DNA of 59,032 bases. Source: Nocardia gamkensis NBRC 108242. Its GTDB lineage: Bacteria; Actinomycetota; Actinomycetes; Mycobacteriales; Mycobacteriaceae. Shown here in pieces: positions 7,533-15,384 of this stretch. The stretch lies in NCBI RefSeq assembly GCF_001612985.1, contig NZ_BDBM01000037.1, forward strand, positions 1 through 59,032, read 5' to 3'. A model generated the notes under the pieces. That model searched no databases and had not been told where the DNA came from. It saw only the letters and a list, made by a program, of their open reading frames with translations. Position numbers and translations under genes: made by a program. Position 1 is the first letter of the stretch. The number at the start of each line of letters is the position of its first letter.

Positions 7533-9719
7533 ATGGCCCCGATCACGCAAGCGCGCAATCTGCTGCGGACCTGCCCACTCTGTGAGGCGGTCTGCGGCTT
7601 GGACATCACCCTGGACGCCGACGACCACGTCACCTCGGTCCGCGGCGACCGCAGCGATCCCTTCAGCAAGGGCTTCATCTGCCCCAAGGGAGCCAGCTTC
7701 GGCCATCTCGACGAGGACCCGGACCGGGTGACCGAACCGCTGATCCGCGACCGCGCGACCGGCGCCTGGCGCGCCGCGACCTGGGACGAAGCTTTCGATT
7801 ACATCACCGCGCGGTTCCCCGCCGTCGTGGCCGAGCACGGGAACCAGTCGGCCGCTGCCTACTTGGGCAATCCGAACGCGCACACCGTGGCCGGCGCGCT
7901 GTACGTGCCGATGCTGCTGCGCGCGCTGGGCACCAAGAACATCTACTCGGCCAGCACCGCCGACCAGATGCCAAAGCAGGTGGCCAGTGGGCTGATGTTC
8001 GGCGACCCGCTGACCGTGCCGGTGCCCGACCTGGACCGCACCGATTATCTGCTGATGCTCGGCGCCAATCCGCTGGAATCGAACGGTTCACTGTGCACGG
8101 CACCGGATTTCCCGGGCAGGCTGAAGGCCCTGCGCGCCAGGGGCGGCCGCTTCGTGGTGGTCGACCCTCGGGTGACCCGCACCGCGAAACTCGCCGACGA
8201 GCACCTGTTCATCCGGCCGGGCAGCGATGCCTACCTGCTGTTCGGCATCGTGCACACGCTCTTCGCCGAGCAATTGACCGATCTGCGCGTCGACGTCACC
8301 GGGGTGGACGAATTGCGCGCGACCGCCGCGGCGTTCGACCCGGACACGGTCGCGGCCCGCACCGGTGTGCCCGCGTCCACGATCGTGCGGCTCGCCCGCG
8401 AGCTCGCGGCGGCGCCGACCGCCGCGGTGTACGCCCGCATCGGCACCTGCACCGCCGAATTCGGCACGATCACGCAATGGCTGGTCGACGCGATCAACGC
8501 GCTGACCGGCAACCTCGACTCCCCGGGCGGAGCGATGTTCGCCACCGCTGCCGCCGGCGGCATCCCCCGGACCAAGCCGTTCCGTGCCGGGCGCTGGACC
8601 AGCCGGGTCCGCGAGCTACCCGAGGCGATGGGCGAGCTGCCCGTCGCGACGCTCGCCGACGAGATCACCACGCCCGGCGAGGGGCAGATCCGCGCCCTGG
8701 TGACGGTCGCGGGCAACCCCGTGCTGTCCGCGCCGAGCGGCGCCCGCCTGGACGAGGCATTCGCCCGGCTCGACTTCATGGTGAGCGTGGACCGCTACGT
8801 GAACGAGACCACCAGGCACGCCGATGTGATCCTGCCTCCCCCGCGTCCCACCCAATCCCCGCACTACGATTTCGCGCTGCTGCAATTCGCCGTGCGCAAT
8901 TACACCCGCTACTCGCGCCCGCTGGTACCGCTGGGTGACCGGCCCTCCGAGCCCGCCGTCCTGGCACGTCTGGCCGCCGCGCTCACCGGCAGGCCGCACA
9001 ACGGCTCCGACGGGATGGATCCGCTCACCGCCATGGACGAACTCGTCATCGCGGGCCTGCTGCACAAGGCCGGGCTCGCGGAGCGGCGCGGCGACCTGAT
9101 CGGCGAGAACAGCACCGAGCAGCGTATCGACCTGATGCTGCGCCTCGGGCCGTACGGCGAATGGAACGGCGGCACGCTCAATCTGCAAGCGCTGCTGGAC
9201 AACCCGCACGGCATCGACCTCGGCCCGTTGCGGCCGCGCCTGCCGGGCGTCCTGCGCACGGCGAGCGGCCGCGTGGACCTGGCCCCGCAGCCCCTGCTCG
9301 ACGACGTGGCGCGGATGCGGGCGCGCCTGGCCGACGAGGCGCCGGAGATCGTGCTGATCGGGCGGCGGCAGCTGCGGTCCAACAACAGCTGGATGCACAA
9401 CATCGCGCCGCTGGTGAGCGGGTCGAATCGCTGCACACTGCACATCAATCCGGCCGACGTGGCACGGCTGGGGCTCGGCGATCAAGCGGTGGTCAAGTCG
9501 GCCGCCGGGACCCTGACGGTTCCGCTGGAGCCGACCGAGGCCATCATGCCCGGCGTGGTGAGCCTGCCGCACGGATGGGGCCACGCCGACAGCGGCCAGA
9601 CCGTGGCCCGCGCGCACGCGGGTGTCAACGCCAATGTGCTCACCGATGATTCGGTGGTCGACGCGCCCTCCGGCAACGCCGTGTTCAACGGGGTTCCGGT
9701 CACGCTGACCCCGGCCTGA
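7533..9719 (+). CDS. molybdopterin-dependent oxidoreductase (formate dehydrogenase-like family)
   Basis: A 728-residue enzyme of the bis-MGD molybdenum oxidoreductase family. The N-terminal [4Fe-4S] cluster motif is Cys14-x2-Cys17-x3-Cys21 ... Cys50 (CPLCEAVC, then GFICPKG). The catalytic domain and the C-terminal molydopterin dinucleotide-binding domain (LRSNNSWMHNI, then HINPADVARLGL...VSLPHGWGH) are complete. The ATG at 7533 fits the family N-terminus. No twin-arginine signal is present, so it is likely cytoplasmic. No accessory electron-transfer subunit or cofactor gene is adjacent, so the substrate is not predictable. A strong hairpin follows the stop codon. Confidence 0.9.
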   Translation: MAPITQARNLLRTCPLCEAVCGLDITLDADDHVTSVRGDRSDPFSKGFICPKGASFGHLDEDPDRVTEPLIRDRATGAWRAATWDEAFDYITARFPAVVAEHGNQSAAAYLGNPNAHTVAGALYVPMLLRALGTKNIYSASTADQMPKQVASGLMFGDPLTVPVPDLDRTDYLLMLGANPLESNGSLCTAPDFPGRLKALRARGGRFVVVDPRVTRTAKLADEHLFIRPGSDAYLLFGIVHTLFAEQLTDLRVDVTGVDELRATAAAFDPDTVAARTGVPASTIVRLARELAAAPTAAVYARIGTCTAEFGTITQWLVDAINALTGNLDSPGGAMFATAAAGGIPRTKPFRAGRWTSRVRELPEAMGELPVATLADEITTPGEGQIRALVTVAGNPVLSAPSGARLDEAFARLDFMVSVDRYVNETTRHADVILPPPRPTQSPHYDFALLQFAVRNYTRYSRPLVPLGDRPSEPAVLARLAAALTGRPHNGSDGMDPLTAMDELVIAGLLHKAGLAERRGDLIGENSTEQRIDLMLRLGPYGEWNGGTLNLQALLDNPHGIDLGPLRPRLPGVLRTASGRVDLAPQPLLDDVARMRARLADEAPEIVLIGRRQLRSNNSWMHNIAPLVSGSNRCTLHINPADVARLGLGDQAVVKSAAGTLTVPLEPTEAIMPGVVSLPHGWGHADSGQTVARAHAGVNANVLTDDSVVDAPSGNAVFNGVPVTLTPA

Positions 9720-9744
9720 CCCACCGCGAACCACTCCCGCAAAT

Positions 9745-9784
9745 GCCGACCGGCCGGAAACAGTTCCGGCCGGTCGGCTTTTAG
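9745..9784 (+). terminator. rho-independent terminator
   Basis: A perfect 15-bp stem, GCCGACCGGCCGGAA / TTCCGGCCGGTCGGC, has a 4-nt loop (ACAG) and is followed by TTTTA. It lies 26 bp after the molybdopterin oxidoreductase stop. Confidence 0.85.
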
Positions 9785-9951
9785 CTAATCGCCCGAAATG
9801 CTTGGTACGTACGAAAATCGGCAGGATTTTCGATGCCGATTTCCAGGTTTTACCTAGCGATCCTCATCTAAAATCGACACGATCTCGGTACGACCGCGGT
9901 TCAATGTCGAGCCTGGTGAACCCCGGATTCCGGCGACCAGAGGGGGCGGCC

Positions 9952-10584
9952 ATGCCCGGCATGCACGGTGGCAGCAGCGGCGAGCGTGAGCTGCAGGAAC
10001 AGTACGGAACACAAGATCGAGCACAGCGGTTCTACGACGATCAGATGCTCGATCGACTCAACCCGACGATGATCGATTTCATCGGCCGGATGGATATGGC
10101 GTTCATCGCCACGGCGGACAAAAACGGCGAATGCGACTCGAGTTTCCGTGCCGGACCGCCCGGTTTTCTGCACGTCATCGATGAGCATACGATCGCCTAT
10201 CCGGAATACCGTGGCAACGGCGTCATGGCCAGCCTCGGCAATATCCTGGAGAACGCGCACGTCGGGATACTGCTTCTCGATTTCGTGCGCGACCTCATCG
10301 GACTGCACATCAACGGTTCGGCACACATCGTCGCCGACCACGCCTTGCGCAACGTCGTTTCCGACCTGCCGGTCAACCACAAGGGCCGCGTGGCCGAACA
10401 CTGGGTCGTGGTCCGCGTGGAAGAGGCCTATATCCACTGCCGCAAGCACATCCCGCACCTGGTACCCGCCCCACGCGAACAGCGTGAGTGGGGCACCGAC
10501 AACGTGCGAGCCAAGGGCGGCGACTACTTCGGAGCGAAGGCGGAGAAGAACGAACTGGCCGAGTCGCTCCTCAGCGGGTCCTGA
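9952..10584 (+). CDS. pyridoxamine 5'-phosphate oxidase family protein
   Basis: A 210-residue split-barrel flavin/F420-type protein. The segment IDFIGRMDMAFIATADKNGECDSSFRAG is the start of the PNPOx fold, followed by IAYPEYRGNGVMASLGNI and the strand-rich C-terminus ending in CRKHIPHLV. Members bind FMN, F420 or heme and often reduce or sequester small redox-active molecules. The ATG at 9952 has GAGGGGG 6 nt upstream; ATG 9904 or TTG 9802 would only add unsupported sequence. The stop overlaps the 3' end of a convergent methyltransferase gene by 14 bp. The role is unknown. Confidence 0.85.
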   Translation: MPGMHGGSSGERELQEQYGTQDRAQRFYDDQMLDRLNPTMIDFIGRMDMAFIATADKNGECDSSFRAGPPGFLHVIDEHTIAYPEYRGNGVMASLGNILENAHVGILLLDFVRDLIGLHINGSAHIVADHALRNVVSDLPVNHKGRVAEHWVVVRVEEAYIHCRKHIPHLVPAPREQREWGTDNVRAKGGDYFGAKAEKNELAESLLSGS

Positions 10585-11419
10585 GGGTAGGTACGCGGCC
10601 CAGCGCGCCCAGCATCAGTCGCTCCTCGACTGATCGCGGGCGCGGTGCGGGACCGTAAGGCCACCAGTCGCCGAGTTCGACCAGACCGGGGTCGACAAGC
10701 TCCAGCCCGCCGAAGTAGGTGGCGATCTGTTCGCGGGTGCGAAACCAGCCTGAACCCAAGCCGTGGACGAAGCGGTGCTCGAGTTCGCGGGCGAGCCGGT
10801 GGGCAGCGGGATTGTCCGCGGGATCGAGGTAGTGACTGATCGCGAGGTACGAACCCGGCGGCAGGAACTCGGTGTACGCGCGGACGATCGCCGCGGGGTC
10901 GAACTCATCGGGCACGTGATGCAGGACGCCGGACAGAATGACTGTGAGCGGGCGACCGGGCACGATGTGGCCGGCGATTTCCGGCAGCAGGGTTCGCGGT
11001 TCCGTCAGATCACCTTGCACGTAACGGACGCCCGCATGCCGCTCGAGGAGGGCGCGGCCGTGAGTGCAGCAGAGCGGATCGTTGTCCACGTAGACCACCC
11101 GCGCTCCTCTGTTGTACTGGTGCGCGATCTCGTGAATGTTCGTAGCGGCGGGCAGCCCGGCCCCGAGGTCGACGATCTGGTCGATCCCGACCTCGCCTAC
11201 GAGGTGGCGGACGACGCGATCCAGCCAAAGTCGCGTCATCGAAGGCACTTTTCGCATGTTCGGGGCGAGTTGGAGGATGTCATGGAAGAAGCGCCGGTCG
11301 ACTTCGTAGTTGTCTTTGCCTCCGAGGCTGTAATCGTGTACCCGAGCGATGCTGGGGCGCGTCGGGTCCGGCCCGACCGGTGCATGCACACCGGTTCCGT
11401 GCGGGAGTTCCCCCGGCAT
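10571..11419 (-). CDS. SAM-dependent methyltransferase (DUF574/Methyltransf_19 family)
   Basis: A 282-residue protein of an actinomycete-specific methyltransferase family. The signature DPTRPSIARVHDYSLGGKDN is near the N-terminus. The SAM-binding region IDQIVDLGAGLPAATNIHEIA is followed by ARVVYVDNDPLC, and motif VILSGVLHHVPDE comes later. ATG 11419 gives the usual family N-terminus; GTG 11431, which overlaps the upstream stop in a GTGA, and ATG 11494 are alternatives. It is the last gene of a minus-strand operon after a small membrane protein and a conserved unknown protein. Substrates of this family are unknown. Streptomyces and Nocardia genomes carry many copies, often near DUF397/DUF5753 genes, as here. 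Confidence 0.9.
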   Translation of the reverse strand: MPGELPHGTGVHAPVGPDPTRPSIARVHDYSLGGKDNYEVDRRFFHDILQLAPNMRKVPSMTRLWLDRVVRHLVGEVGIDQIVDLGAGLPAATNIHEIAHQYNRGARVVYVDNDPLCCTHGRALLERHAGVRYVQGDLTEPRTLLPEIAGHIVPGRPLTVILSGVLHHVPDEFDPAAIVRAYTEFLPPGSYLAISHYLDPADNPAAHRLARELEHRFVHGLGSGWFRTREQIATYFGGLELVDPGLVELGDWWPYGPAPRPRSVEERLMLGALGRVPTLRTR

Positions 11420-11427
11420 ACGGGCGT

Positions 11428-11634
11428 TCACGCCGATGCCCGGTTCGCGGCGACCAGCGGGCGGGTGGTCGGCAGTGTCTGTGCCCGCATCCATGCCACG
11501 GTGCCTGTGACCGTCGCCGGAAGAGGTTTGTAGCGCGGAACTTCGCGCCCGACGCGGCGTTCCAGAACCGCCATCGCGACCAGGAAGTTCGCCACGAACC
11601 ACAGCACGACTCCAGCGATGACTATCGCGACCAT
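11428..11634 (-). CDS. small single-pass membrane protein
   Basis: A 68-residue protein. Residues 2-24 (VAIVIAGVVLWFVANFLVAMAVL) form a membrane helix, and the rest is basic and polar. Its ATG at 11634 overlaps the stop of the upstream gene as TGATG, which implies translational coupling. The stop lies just before the methyltransferase start. The function is unknown. The coupling and membrane helix are the main arguments that it is real. Confidence 0.65.
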   Translation of the reverse strand: MVAIVIAGVVLWFVANFLVAMAVLERRVGREVPRYKPLPATVTGTVAWMRAQTLPTTRPLVAANRASA

Positions 11635-12152
11635 CACCCGTGTACCTCGGCGATATCGAATGGCCGGTCACCATCGCGCGTCCGACGGCGGGGAATTTGA
11701 TCGGCCCAAGCGCGGATCGCCTCTACCACGGCGACGCCGGACGGTCGAAAAGCATTGGCAGGCGGTTCGATCCACAGACGAATCGCACCCGCCGAGGCGG
11801 TGGGCGACGGCAGCGCGATCGCCGCACCCGCACGAGCGACGGACACATCCAGCCGAAACAGCTCTGCGAACAGCCGCATGTCATCGACCTCCCCGAGATC
11901 CGGCCGAATCAAGAACGTCCACCTGCCGGAGCGTGGATGGCCGATGATCGGCCCGACCGAATTCCCCTGTCCGTGCAGATGCGCCCGCACCGCCTGCCCC
12001 AACCGCGCAGGCATCGTGATCCCCCACACGCTGCCCGCATGCACGACGATCCGCCCCAATCCGGGCGGGTCGATGACAGCGGGTAGACCGCATGCGCGGC
12101 GGTAGAACTGGCACCGCGAGACCGGTGTGTCCTCGAACGGCTCATGGTCCAT
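11634..12152 (-). CDS. conserved hypothetical protein, possible prim-pol-like fold
   Basis: A 172-residue protein with segments typical of a Nocardia family of unknown function: GPIIGHPRSGRWTFLIRPDL in the middle and GAAIALPSP...LWIEPP near the C-terminus. The element order matches that of the 6850-7329 protein and faintly recalls primase/polymerase N-terminal domains. It is the first gene of the operon with the small membrane protein and the methyltransferase, and it diverges from the DUF5753-DUF397 pair across 295 bp. The start ATG 12152 is the only one that keeps the full N-terminus. I do not assign a function. Confidence 0.8.
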   Translation of the reverse strand: MDHEPFEDTPVSRCQFYRRACGLPAVIDPPGLGRIVVHAGSVWGITMPARLGQAVRAHLHGQGNSVGPIIGHPRSGRWTFLIRPDLGEVDDMRLFAELFRLDVSVARAGAAIALPSPTASAGAIRLWIEPPANAFRPSGVAVVEAIRAWADQIPRRRTRDGDRPFDIAEVHG

Positions 12153-12363
12153 CTCGAAAGCCCCCTACTCGGATCGAAGGTCGTGCGAAGGGCGAGCCCC
12201 GGCCGGTTGGCGTCGGGAGCGACCGGGCGTGCGAACGAGAACGGAATATTCGCTGGATCAACAGCTCTCGTTGCCGGGCGCGTACTCAGTACACAGCAAA
12301 TCGGCTCAACTGGACTGCCCAACAAGGACATTCCATCAATTACACTGGATGGCCAGTATGGGG

Positions 12364-12423
12364 CGGTCCAGCCGAAGGCGGTCCTCCACAGACCGGTCCA
12401 GCAAGTTTCGGTCCAGTACGGGT
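12364..12423. repeat. four 15-bp tandem iterons CGGTCCAG-7 nt
   Basis: CGGTCC begins at 12364, 12379, 12394 and 12409, exactly 15 bp apart. Three of the four copies continue as CGGTCCAG, and the rest of each unit is not conserved. A degenerate copy (ATGGCCAG) sits one unit upstream at 12349, overlapping ACTGG-4-CCAGT (12344-12357). The array ends 24 bp before the DUF5753 start, the position expected for an operator. Confidence 0.75.
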
Positions 12424-12447
12424 CACACCAGATAGCGAGGTTAAGCA

Positions 12448-13341
12448 ATGGCAGGAGGGTCCACCCTTCCCCGGCGTGCGCTCGGACGCCGACTCCGCGA
12501 ACTGCGCTCCAAAGCCAAGAAGAGCCAACTTGCGGCAGGGCTGGCGATCGAGGTGTCCAAGCAGGGCATCGGAAGATTAGAAGACGGGCAGGTAGTCAGG
12601 ATCAGCACGGCGCAGCTTCGTGACTTGCTGGACTTCTACGAGGCGGATGGAGATGCCAAAGCTGAAGTGCTGGGCCTGCTCCAAGAAGTCAAAGCAGCCA
12701 AGGGCGACCCTTCCAATGGCTGGTGGCGCGCCTACGCCGATGTGGTCAACCCACACTTCGATCACTTCATGAGCTTGGAGCAAGCGTGCTCCCGCATGAC
12801 CGCCTTCCAACTCACGCTGCTGCCTGGCCTGCTGCAAACCGCCGGGTATCGCAGATGGATTGCGCGGACGACCGATCCGGCCATGTCAGCTGTCGACGTG
12901 GAGCGACGACTCGAGTTGACCGCGCGGCGGCAGCGTCGGCTTGCTGAAGACCCGAACTTCTCGCTGGAAGTGCTGCTGTCCGAGTCCGTACTGCGGCACC
13001 AGGTCGGTGGGCGAGATGTGATGGCACAGCAGTTGCCCTACCTCCTCGATGTCGGAAGTCTTCCGAACGTCTCCATCCGCGTAGTCCCCTTCGATACCGG
13101 TGGACACCCGGGCTTGGTAGTTCAGTCGTTCACCCTGTTCGAATTTCCCGCCCTCCATCTGAGCCGAGCACCGGAGCCGCCGGTTGTCTTCGTGGAAGGC
13201 TTCACAGGTGCGTTGTTCCTGGAAGACGATTGGGTGATCGAGCGCCACAGGGCGACAGCGGCAAGCCTTCGCCAGGTAGCGTTGAGCGAAAGTGACACCA
13301 GAATCTTGGTGCAGCAGATCGCAGAGGAGTACGGCGCGTGA
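12448..13341 (+). CDS. XRE-type regulator with DUF5753 domain
   Basis: A 297-residue regulator with an N-terminal helix-turn-helix (about residues 10-60, with EVSKQGIGRLEDGQ). The DUF5753 domain contains LTLLPGLLQTAGYRRWI, and the C-terminal part contains GGHPGLVVQSFTLFEFP. A GCGAGGTT ribosome site precedes the ATG. The stop overlaps the GTG start of a DUF397 gene as GTGA, so the two are translationally coupled; such pairs include the BldB/WhiJ-type switches of Streptomyces. The 15-bp repeats directly upstream suggest autoregulation. The divergent methyltransferase operon is a plausible second target. Confidence 0.92.
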   Translation: MAGGSTLPRRALGRRLRELRSKAKKSQLAAGLAIEVSKQGIGRLEDGQVVRISTAQLRDLLDFYEADGDAKAEVLGLLQEVKAAKGDPSNGWWRAYADVVNPHFDHFMSLEQACSRMTAFQLTLLPGLLQTAGYRRWIARTTDPAMSAVDVERRLELTARRQRRLAEDPNFSLEVLLSESVLRHQVGGRDVMAQQLPYLLDVGSLPNVSIRVVPFDTGGHPGLVVQSFTLFEFPALHLSRAPEPPVVFVEGFTGALFLEDDWVIERHRATAASLRQVALSESDTRILVQQIAEEYGA

Positions 13342-13544
13342 CCAGGGAATTATCCAACGCGAGCTGGTTCAAGAGTAGTTACAGCCAGGCGGGCGGGGAC
13401 TGCGTAGAGGTCGCTTATCTCGACGGAGGCTCGGTCGGCGTACGCGACTCGAAGAACCCGACCGGCCCTGCGCTGGTATTCACCCCCGGCGAATGGGACG
13501 CCTTCACCGCAGGCGTGACGGATGGCGAATTCCACCGCCACTGA
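13338..13544 (+). CDS. DUF397 domain protein
   Basis: A 68-residue DUF397 protein. The family core is plain: SWFKSSYSQAGGDCVEVAYL, then VGVRDSKNPTGPAL and FTPGEWDAFTAGV. DUF397 proteins partner with the DUF5753 regulator encoded just upstream, probably acting as small antagonists. The start is GTG 13338, which overlaps the upstream stop by 4 bp. A GC-rich hairpin follows the stop. Confidence 0.93.
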   Translation: MTRELSNASWFKSSYSQAGGDCVEVAYLDGGSVGVRDSKNPTGPALVFTPGEWDAFTAGVTDGEFHRH

Positions 13545-13559
13545 CCACATCGATCGACA

Positions 13560-13599
13560 CGGCCCGGCCCACTGACTCGGAACGTCAGGAGCCGGGCCG
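13560..13599 (+). terminator. stem-loop after DUF397 gene
   Basis: CGGCCCGGC (13560-13568) pairs with GCCGGGCCG (13591-13599). An inner CTGAC/GTCAG stem lies within the loop. There is no long U run, which is common for actinomycete terminators. Confidence 0.6.
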
Positions 13600-13806
13600 A
13601 TTCCGTATCAGTTGCCCTCTGCGATCGGGTTGTTATCCCGATATGACATCGCCTCACGGTCTCCCCAGCGCAGAGGCCGCGCCCCCTCCCACCTCCGGAA
13701 GTGCGACTTCATCATGGTCGACCCGCGAGTGGCACACCCTGGAGACCTCTTCTCGGAAAATGCCGCGACCATGTGCCACCCTCACCGGAAGGACGCCCAC
13801 CGGCGA

Positions 13807-14430
13807 TCACGAGGAGACGGCGACGGTGGTGCCGTAGGTGCGCTGGTCGTTGATGGCGTCGAGGAGATAGTCGGCCAGATCGGTTCGTGCGGTGTGTGGG
13901 CCTACCTTCGACTCGCCGCTGAGCGAGATGCGGGGGCGGGTGCTGGCGGGTGCGTCGGTCAATCGGGTGGGGCGGATCGCTGTCCAGCGCAGGTCGCTGT
14001 GTGCGAGCAGCTGTTCCATGCGCGCCATATCCGAGTAGGTATGCCGCATCACGCGGTGCAGGGCGCGGGCGAACAGGCGGGTGCCCGGTCCGGCATTCGC
14101 GGGGATGCTCAGACCTGCGGAGGAGATCACCAGGAGCCGTCCGGACGGGCGCATGGCAGCGATGATCTCGGCGGTGCTGGTGGAATAGACGGTGGTGTGG
14201 CCGCGCCCGGTGGCACCGAGTGCGGAGATCACCGCGTCGTGGCCGTCGAGTAGCCCCGTCAATCCGTTCGGTGTGCACGGATCGGCCGTCACCACGGTCA
14301 CGCCCGGGGCGGGAACCGTATTCGCGGCCCGGCGAACGATCGCGGTGACGCGATGCCCACGAGCCAGCGCGCGATCCACGACGATGCGCCCGGTGCGGCC
14401 GGTGGCTCCGAGGACAGCGATGGCGGCCAT
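13807..14430 (-). CDS. NAD(P)-binding protein, atypical SDR (NmrA/YwnB-like)
   Basis: A 207-residue Rossmann-fold protein. The N-terminal dinucleotide motif is VLGATGRTGRIVVDRAL, and the second strand reads RVTAIVRR. DAVISALGATG and LLVISSAGL are typical of NAD(P)H-binding NmrA/YwnB-type proteins, which act as reductases or redox sensors. Its ATG overlaps the stop of the preceding small gene (TGATG), so it is the last member of a coupled four-gene operon. The substrate is unknown. Confidence 0.9.
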   Translation of the reverse strand: MAAIAVLGATGRTGRIVVDRALARGHRVTAIVRRAANTVPAPGVTVVTADPCTPNGLTGLLDGHDAVISALGATGRGHTTVYSTSTAEIIAAMRPSGRLLVISSAGLSIPANAGPGTRLFARALHRVMRHTYSDMARMEQLLAHSDLRWTAIRPTRLTDAPASTRPRISLSGESKVGPHTARTDLADYLLDAINDQRTYGTTVAVSS

Positions 14431-14654
14431 CAGTGCGCACCCGGCCGAGACACGGATCGGGACAGTAAGGGAACGGCTCGCGGGAGCGGCTTGCGCTGTG
14501 CCTTTTGCCCGGCTGGGGTGCGCCGGCGTTTGTTCAACCGGACGCGATGAGCACGATCATCGCCATCGTGGTAGACGGTCTCGGCGGATGGGACGCGATT
14601 CCAGGCGCTTTCGATGCGCTCTCTCAGACCGCGGATGGTGGTGTGGTTGGTCAT
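14430..14654 (-). CDS. small hypothetical basic protein
   Basis: A 74-residue, strongly basic protein (IRGLRERIESAWNRVP, then RLNKRRRTPAGQKAQRKPL). It fills the gap between the SDR and the NmrA-like gene. A GAGAAGAGA ribosome site precedes ATG 14654, and its stop overlaps the next start as TGATG. Coupling and spacing support it as a real gene. No family is recognised. A nucleic-acid-binding role would be guesswork. Confidence 0.6.
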   Translation of the reverse strand: MTNHTTIRGLRERIESAWNRVPSAETVYHDGDDRAHRVRLNKRRRTPAGQKAQRKPLPRAVPLLSRSVSRPGAH

Positions 14655-14664
14655 GGTTCTCTTC

Positions 14665-15384
14665 TCAGTCGGCCAGCAGCGCCATGGCGGCCCGTCGGGG
14701 TAGCAGCCGCAGCGCGGCGGCGAATGCGCGGTTGATTCGGCTGGAGTGGACGATGGGACCGGCATTGCCCGCCAGCGCTTTGCGGGTGCGGTCCGCGACC
14801 TGCTCAGGCGTGCGGATCAACCAGGACGGCACATCAGCCGCAGTCTGGGAGGCCGTGGCAGTGACCCCGGGGCACAGGGCCAGCACTCGCACGCCGCGTG
14901 CTTTCTGTTCGTGCCAGAGCGTTTCGGAGAACGCGGTGACGAAAGCTTTGGACGCGCTGTAGACAGCCATGCCGGGTTTGGGGGTGGAGCCGAGCGTCGA
15001 AGACACGTTCACCAGCGCACTCCCCGGTGTAGCGGCGGCGAGGAAAGCGTGGGACAGGACGACAACCGCTCGGCAGTTCAGATCCAGCGTGGCGAGCGCT
15101 GATTCGAGCGCGACTGCGGAGAAATCGCCGTGCCCGGCGGTGCCGGCATTGTTGACCAATAGTGTGTAGCCGCCGTGCCGGAGCCGTTCCGCGACGGAGC
15201 GCAGTCCGTCCTCGGTGCCGAGATCGGCGGCGAGATAGTCGTGGCCGCCGCCAAGTTCGGCCATCAGAGTTTCGAGGCCTTCCACACCGCGGGCCACAGC
15301 GGTCACCGCGTATCCGTCCTTCGCGAGAGAGACCGCGACAGCCCGTCCGATGCCCTCGCTGGCGCCGGTGACAAGCGCTCTCAC
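14665..15384 (-). CDS. short-chain dehydrogenase/reductase
   Basis: A 239-residue classical SDR. The NAD(P)-binding motif TGASEGIGRAVA is at the N-terminus, with LLVNNAGTAGHG around residue 80, the catalytic Ser in VNVSST and YSASK as the catalytic Tyr/Lys pair. The start is GTG 15384, which overlaps the upstream gene's stop in a GTGA and gives the proper N-terminus MRALVTGAS. It is coupled to the SnoaL-like gene. The substrate is unknown; the neighbour with a SnoaL-like fold hints at oxidation or reduction of a small hydrophobic ketone or alcohol. Confidence 0.92.
   Translation of the reverse strand: MRALVTGASEGIGRAVAVSLAKDGYAVTAVARGVEGLETLMAELGGGHDYLAADLGTEDGLRSVAERLRHGGYTLLVNNAGTAGHGDFSAVALESALATLDLNCRAVVVLSHAFLAAATPGSALVNVSSTLGSTPKPGMAVYSASKAFVTAFSETLWHEQKARGVRVLALCPGVTATASQTAADVPSWLIRTPEQVADRTRKALAGNAGPIVHSSRINRAFAAALRLLPRRAAMALLAD

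Noticed and set aside
9802..9951. Upstream extension of the PNPOx-family protein from TTG 9802 or ATG 9904
   Set aside because: The extension overlaps the presumed promoter region and lacks a ribosome site, while ATG 9952 has GAGGGGG at the right distance.
12344..12423. Iterons as a plasmid or chromosomal replication origin
   Set aside because: No replication initiator gene, DnaA boxes or AT-rich unwinding region nearby; the position directly before a regulator gene fits an operator better.
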